From a bacterium 1xD42-87 (GTDB taxonomy: Bacteria > Bacillota > Clostridia > Lachnospirales > Lachnospiraceae), in contig RAYM01000030.1 in NCBI GenBank assembly GCA_003611805.1, forward strand, positions 30,736 to 94,735: a stretch of DNA of 64,000 nucleotides. The letters are read 5' to 3'. The notes under the pieces are model-generated. The model was not told the origin of the DNA. It was given only the letters and a program-made list of their open reading frames with translations, and did no database searches. Shown one piece after another: positions 62,479 through 64,000 of the stretch. The position numbers were made by a program, and so were the translations under genes. Numbering within the stretch: position 1 is the first letter of the stretch; every line of letters begins with the position of its first letter.

Positions 62479-63075
62479 ATGATAGTACAGATCAGTGCAG
62501 GACAGGGACCGTCCGAGTGCCGGCTTGCGGTGGCGAAGCTGTTTGAGGCATTGCAGAAGGAATACGGCGATCTGGTAGAGATATCCAAAAACAAGGGTTA
62601 TGAAAAGGGATGCTATGATTCCATCAGGTTCCGGACAGAGCAGGATCTTGGCAGTCTTGAAGGTACCATATTGTGGATATGTAAAAGCCCTTTTCGTCCG
62701 AACCATAAAAGAAAGAACTGGTATGTGGATGTGAGCATTATCCCGGAACAGGACGAAGTCGCATCCGGGAAAGAATACCGTATCGAGAAGTTCCACTGCG
62801 GCGGGAAAGGCGGTCAGAACGTAAATAAGGTAGAGACCGGTGTGCGGATCATCCATATACCGACAGGGATTGTCGCGCAGTCCACCGAAGAACGGAGCCA
62901 GTTTCTGAATAAGCAGCGCGCGATGGAGAAACTGCAGGAGAAACTTGCAGATTTACAGAAAGAGCAGGAGGCAGAACAGACAAATGCCGCATGGCGGGAG
63001 CATACGCGAATTGTCAGGGGCAATCCGGTGCGAACTTATGAAGGGGAGAGGTTTATCCTGAAAAAACGGCAGTAA
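62479..63075 (+). CDS. prfH: Peptide chain release factor homolog PrfH
   Basis: 198 aa from ATG 62479. The catalytic GGQ is in HCGGKGGQNVNKVETGVRI (~107). The codon-recognition domain of RF1/RF2 is absent, so it releases peptide without stop-codon reading from damaged ribosomes. TEERSQFLNKQRAMEKL is the usual C-terminal helix. Operon partner: rtcB. Confidence 0.92.
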   Translation: MIVQISAGQGPSECRLAVAKLFEALQKEYGDLVEISKNKGYEKGCYDSIRFRTEQDLGSLEGTILWICKSPFRPNHKRKNWYVDVSIIPEQDEVASGKEYRIEKFHCGGKGGQNVNKVETGVRIIHIPTGIVAQSTEERSQFLNKQRAMEKLQEKLADLQKEQEAEQTNAAWREHTRIVRGNPVRTYEGERFILKKRQ

Positions 63076-63209
63076 TGATCCTGTGGCTCTAAAGCATATC
63101 AGACGCTCCCACAACTATATATTCTATTCATGACACTATAGAGAATCCCGTGCCGCTCATGGCATGGGGTTCTTTCTTTGAGGATCTGAAAAGAAAGAAG
63201 CGTGAGTTT

Positions 63210-63708
63210 ATGAAAAAGATCCAGACAGAAACACAGGCGGGAGATGCCGCAAAGGTCACAGCACTGGTCACAAAGCTGAACCGCTACAGGCATGAATATT
63301 ATAACCTAGCGACGCCCAGCGTACCGGATGCGGTGTATGACCATCTCTTCGATGAACTGCAGGAACTGGAAAAGAAGACAGGCATCATACTGAGCAATTC
63401 TCCCACACAGACGGTAGGCGCTGCCCCGGTCAGTTCGCTGAAAAAGGTGGAGCACACAATCCCGCTGCTTAGCCTTGACAAGACGAAGCAGATGGAGGAA
63501 CTTCTGGAAATGGCGGGAAGATCGGCATCCCTGATGATGTTAAAGCTGGACGGGCTTACTGTGAAGATCTGTTATGAGAACGGGCGGCTTGTGGAGGCAT
63601 CCACCAGAGAGGACGGGGAGACAGGGGGCTGGTCACCCATAACATCCCCGCATTTGATAACGTGCCCCTCTCCATCCCCCATAAGGGCAGGAGGCCGCTG
63701 AAAAGCAT
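63210..63708 (+). pseudogene. ligA: NAD-dependent DNA ligase (LigA-like) N-terminal fragment
   Basis: From ATG 63210 the frame reads LNRYRHEYYNLATPSVPDAV and YDHLFDELQELE, then LKLDGLTVKICYENGRL (the adenylation Lys in KLDG, ~113). After STREDGETGG the frame shifts: the true continuation (LVTHNIPAFDNVPLSIPHKG) lies in another frame after a run of five G at about 63625. The rest of the gene (more than 450 residues) is missing, cut where the IS1182-type element starts. Not functional. Confidence 0.82.
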
Positions 63709-63742
63709 ACTGTTTTTCGGGTTTAAGTTTCAAATACACAAA

Positions 63743-63777
63743 AAAATCCACCCATTTCGATTATTCTGGTGGATTTT
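63743..63777. terminator. Terminator of the transposase gene
   Basis: AAAATCCACC (63743-63752) pairs with GGTGGATTTT (63768-63777). On the minus strand it follows the transposase stop and ends in a T run. Confidence 0.75.
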
Positions 63778-63823
63778 TTGTTATCCGGATAAAATTTCCG
63801 ATTATTTCAGGTGTTATCTCTGT

Positions 63824-64000
63824 TTATTTTTTGTTTATCAGCTTAATAATCCGTTTAAGGTTTACTGCAAATATAGCCATCGCTCCCTGCATCTCCATGT
63901 TAATGAGGCCTGATGATGACGCAGTGTCATAACCATGCCTGTGCTTTAACTCGCTGTTTTTTGCTTCTATCTTATAGCGTTCCTTCATTTTTTCTTTGAA
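63824..64000 (-). mobile_element. IS1182-type transposase, 3' end (cut by the window)
   Basis: 58 codons to the TAA at 63824-63826, open to the window end. The sequence KERYKIEAKNSELKHRHGYD, MEMQGAMAIFAVNLKRIIKL is the C-terminus of IS1182-family DDE transposases, where the conserved Glu of the last catalytic position is close by. The element broke the ligA-like fragment. The terminal inverted repeat is probably near 63710-63740. Confidence 0.82.

Noticed and set aside
1..64000. CRISPR arrays, tRNA or rRNA genes, phage integrase
   Set aside because: No regular short repeats with spacers, no cloverleaf-like sequence and no integrase were seen. The island is therefore not marked by a recognisable tRNA integration site.

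Overview
The window reads as chromosome of an endospore-forming, anaerobic Clostridia bacterium, most likely Lachnospiraceae. The evidence is SpoIID/SpoIIQ and a SipL-like SPOCS-LysM protein, an electron-transfer PyrK/class 1B PyrD pair, a surface trigger-factor-like lipoprotein, a GH42 beta-galactosidase, and strong GGAGG ribosome binding sites with frequent GTG/TTG starts. No rRNA, tRNA or CRISPR array was seen.

Region 1 (1-40.0 kb) is GC-rich core genome. In order it holds: a calcium-loop protein, spoIID, a spoIIQ-like gene, an amidohydrolase, a GH9-like lipoprotein that lacks the catalytic residues, plsC, pyrC, an Xre regulator with an isochorismatase, ogt, pyrK-pyrD, a SUFU protein, a SipL-like gene under a hairpin that hides its ribosome binding site, a membrane spermidine-synthase-like protein, GH42, ispE-gntR-murI-DUF1934, a trigger-factor-like lipoprotein, asnS, an NlpC/P60 hydrolase and a radical SAM gene. 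It then has larE-larB-larC followed by a nickel/peptide-type ABC importer, and a chemoreceptor. The lar genes have their own promoter and a roughly 200-nt leader ending in an intrinsic terminator, so a metal-responsive or cofactor-responsive attenuator is likely.

Region 2 (40.3-61.0 kb) is an AT-richer, mosaic defence island: a truncated SNF2 copy, a decayed ABC permease, a TOTE-type helicase fragment, a frameshifted NADAR gene, an intact SNF2/SWIM pair, MntA/HepT, a DUF4258/YgiT pair, a full TOTE primase-helicase, a Kiwa-type pair (KwaA/KwaB), a second MNT gene whose HEPN partner is split, an AbiL-like (AAA ATPase/RloB) pair and a SIR2-HerA pair. Three cassette junctions carry the same sequence: the first ~43 codons of spoIIID, in two cases with an apparent sigma-E promoter. 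Two of them are followed by a terminator-like hairpin and a conserved sigma-A promoter. This repeated junction is the most unusual signal in the window, because no complete spoIIID is present and spoIIQ lacks its usual spoIIID neighbour.

Region 3 (61.0-64.0 kb) is an RNA-repair/ribosome-rescue module, rtcB-prfH, behind a short leader ORF and a terminator. It is followed by a broken ligA-like fragment and the 3' end of an IS1182-type transposase.

Together the left two thirds supply sporulation, cell-envelope and pyrimidine functions and nickel-pincer cofactor synthesis. The right third is a recombining anti-phage and stress-response locus.
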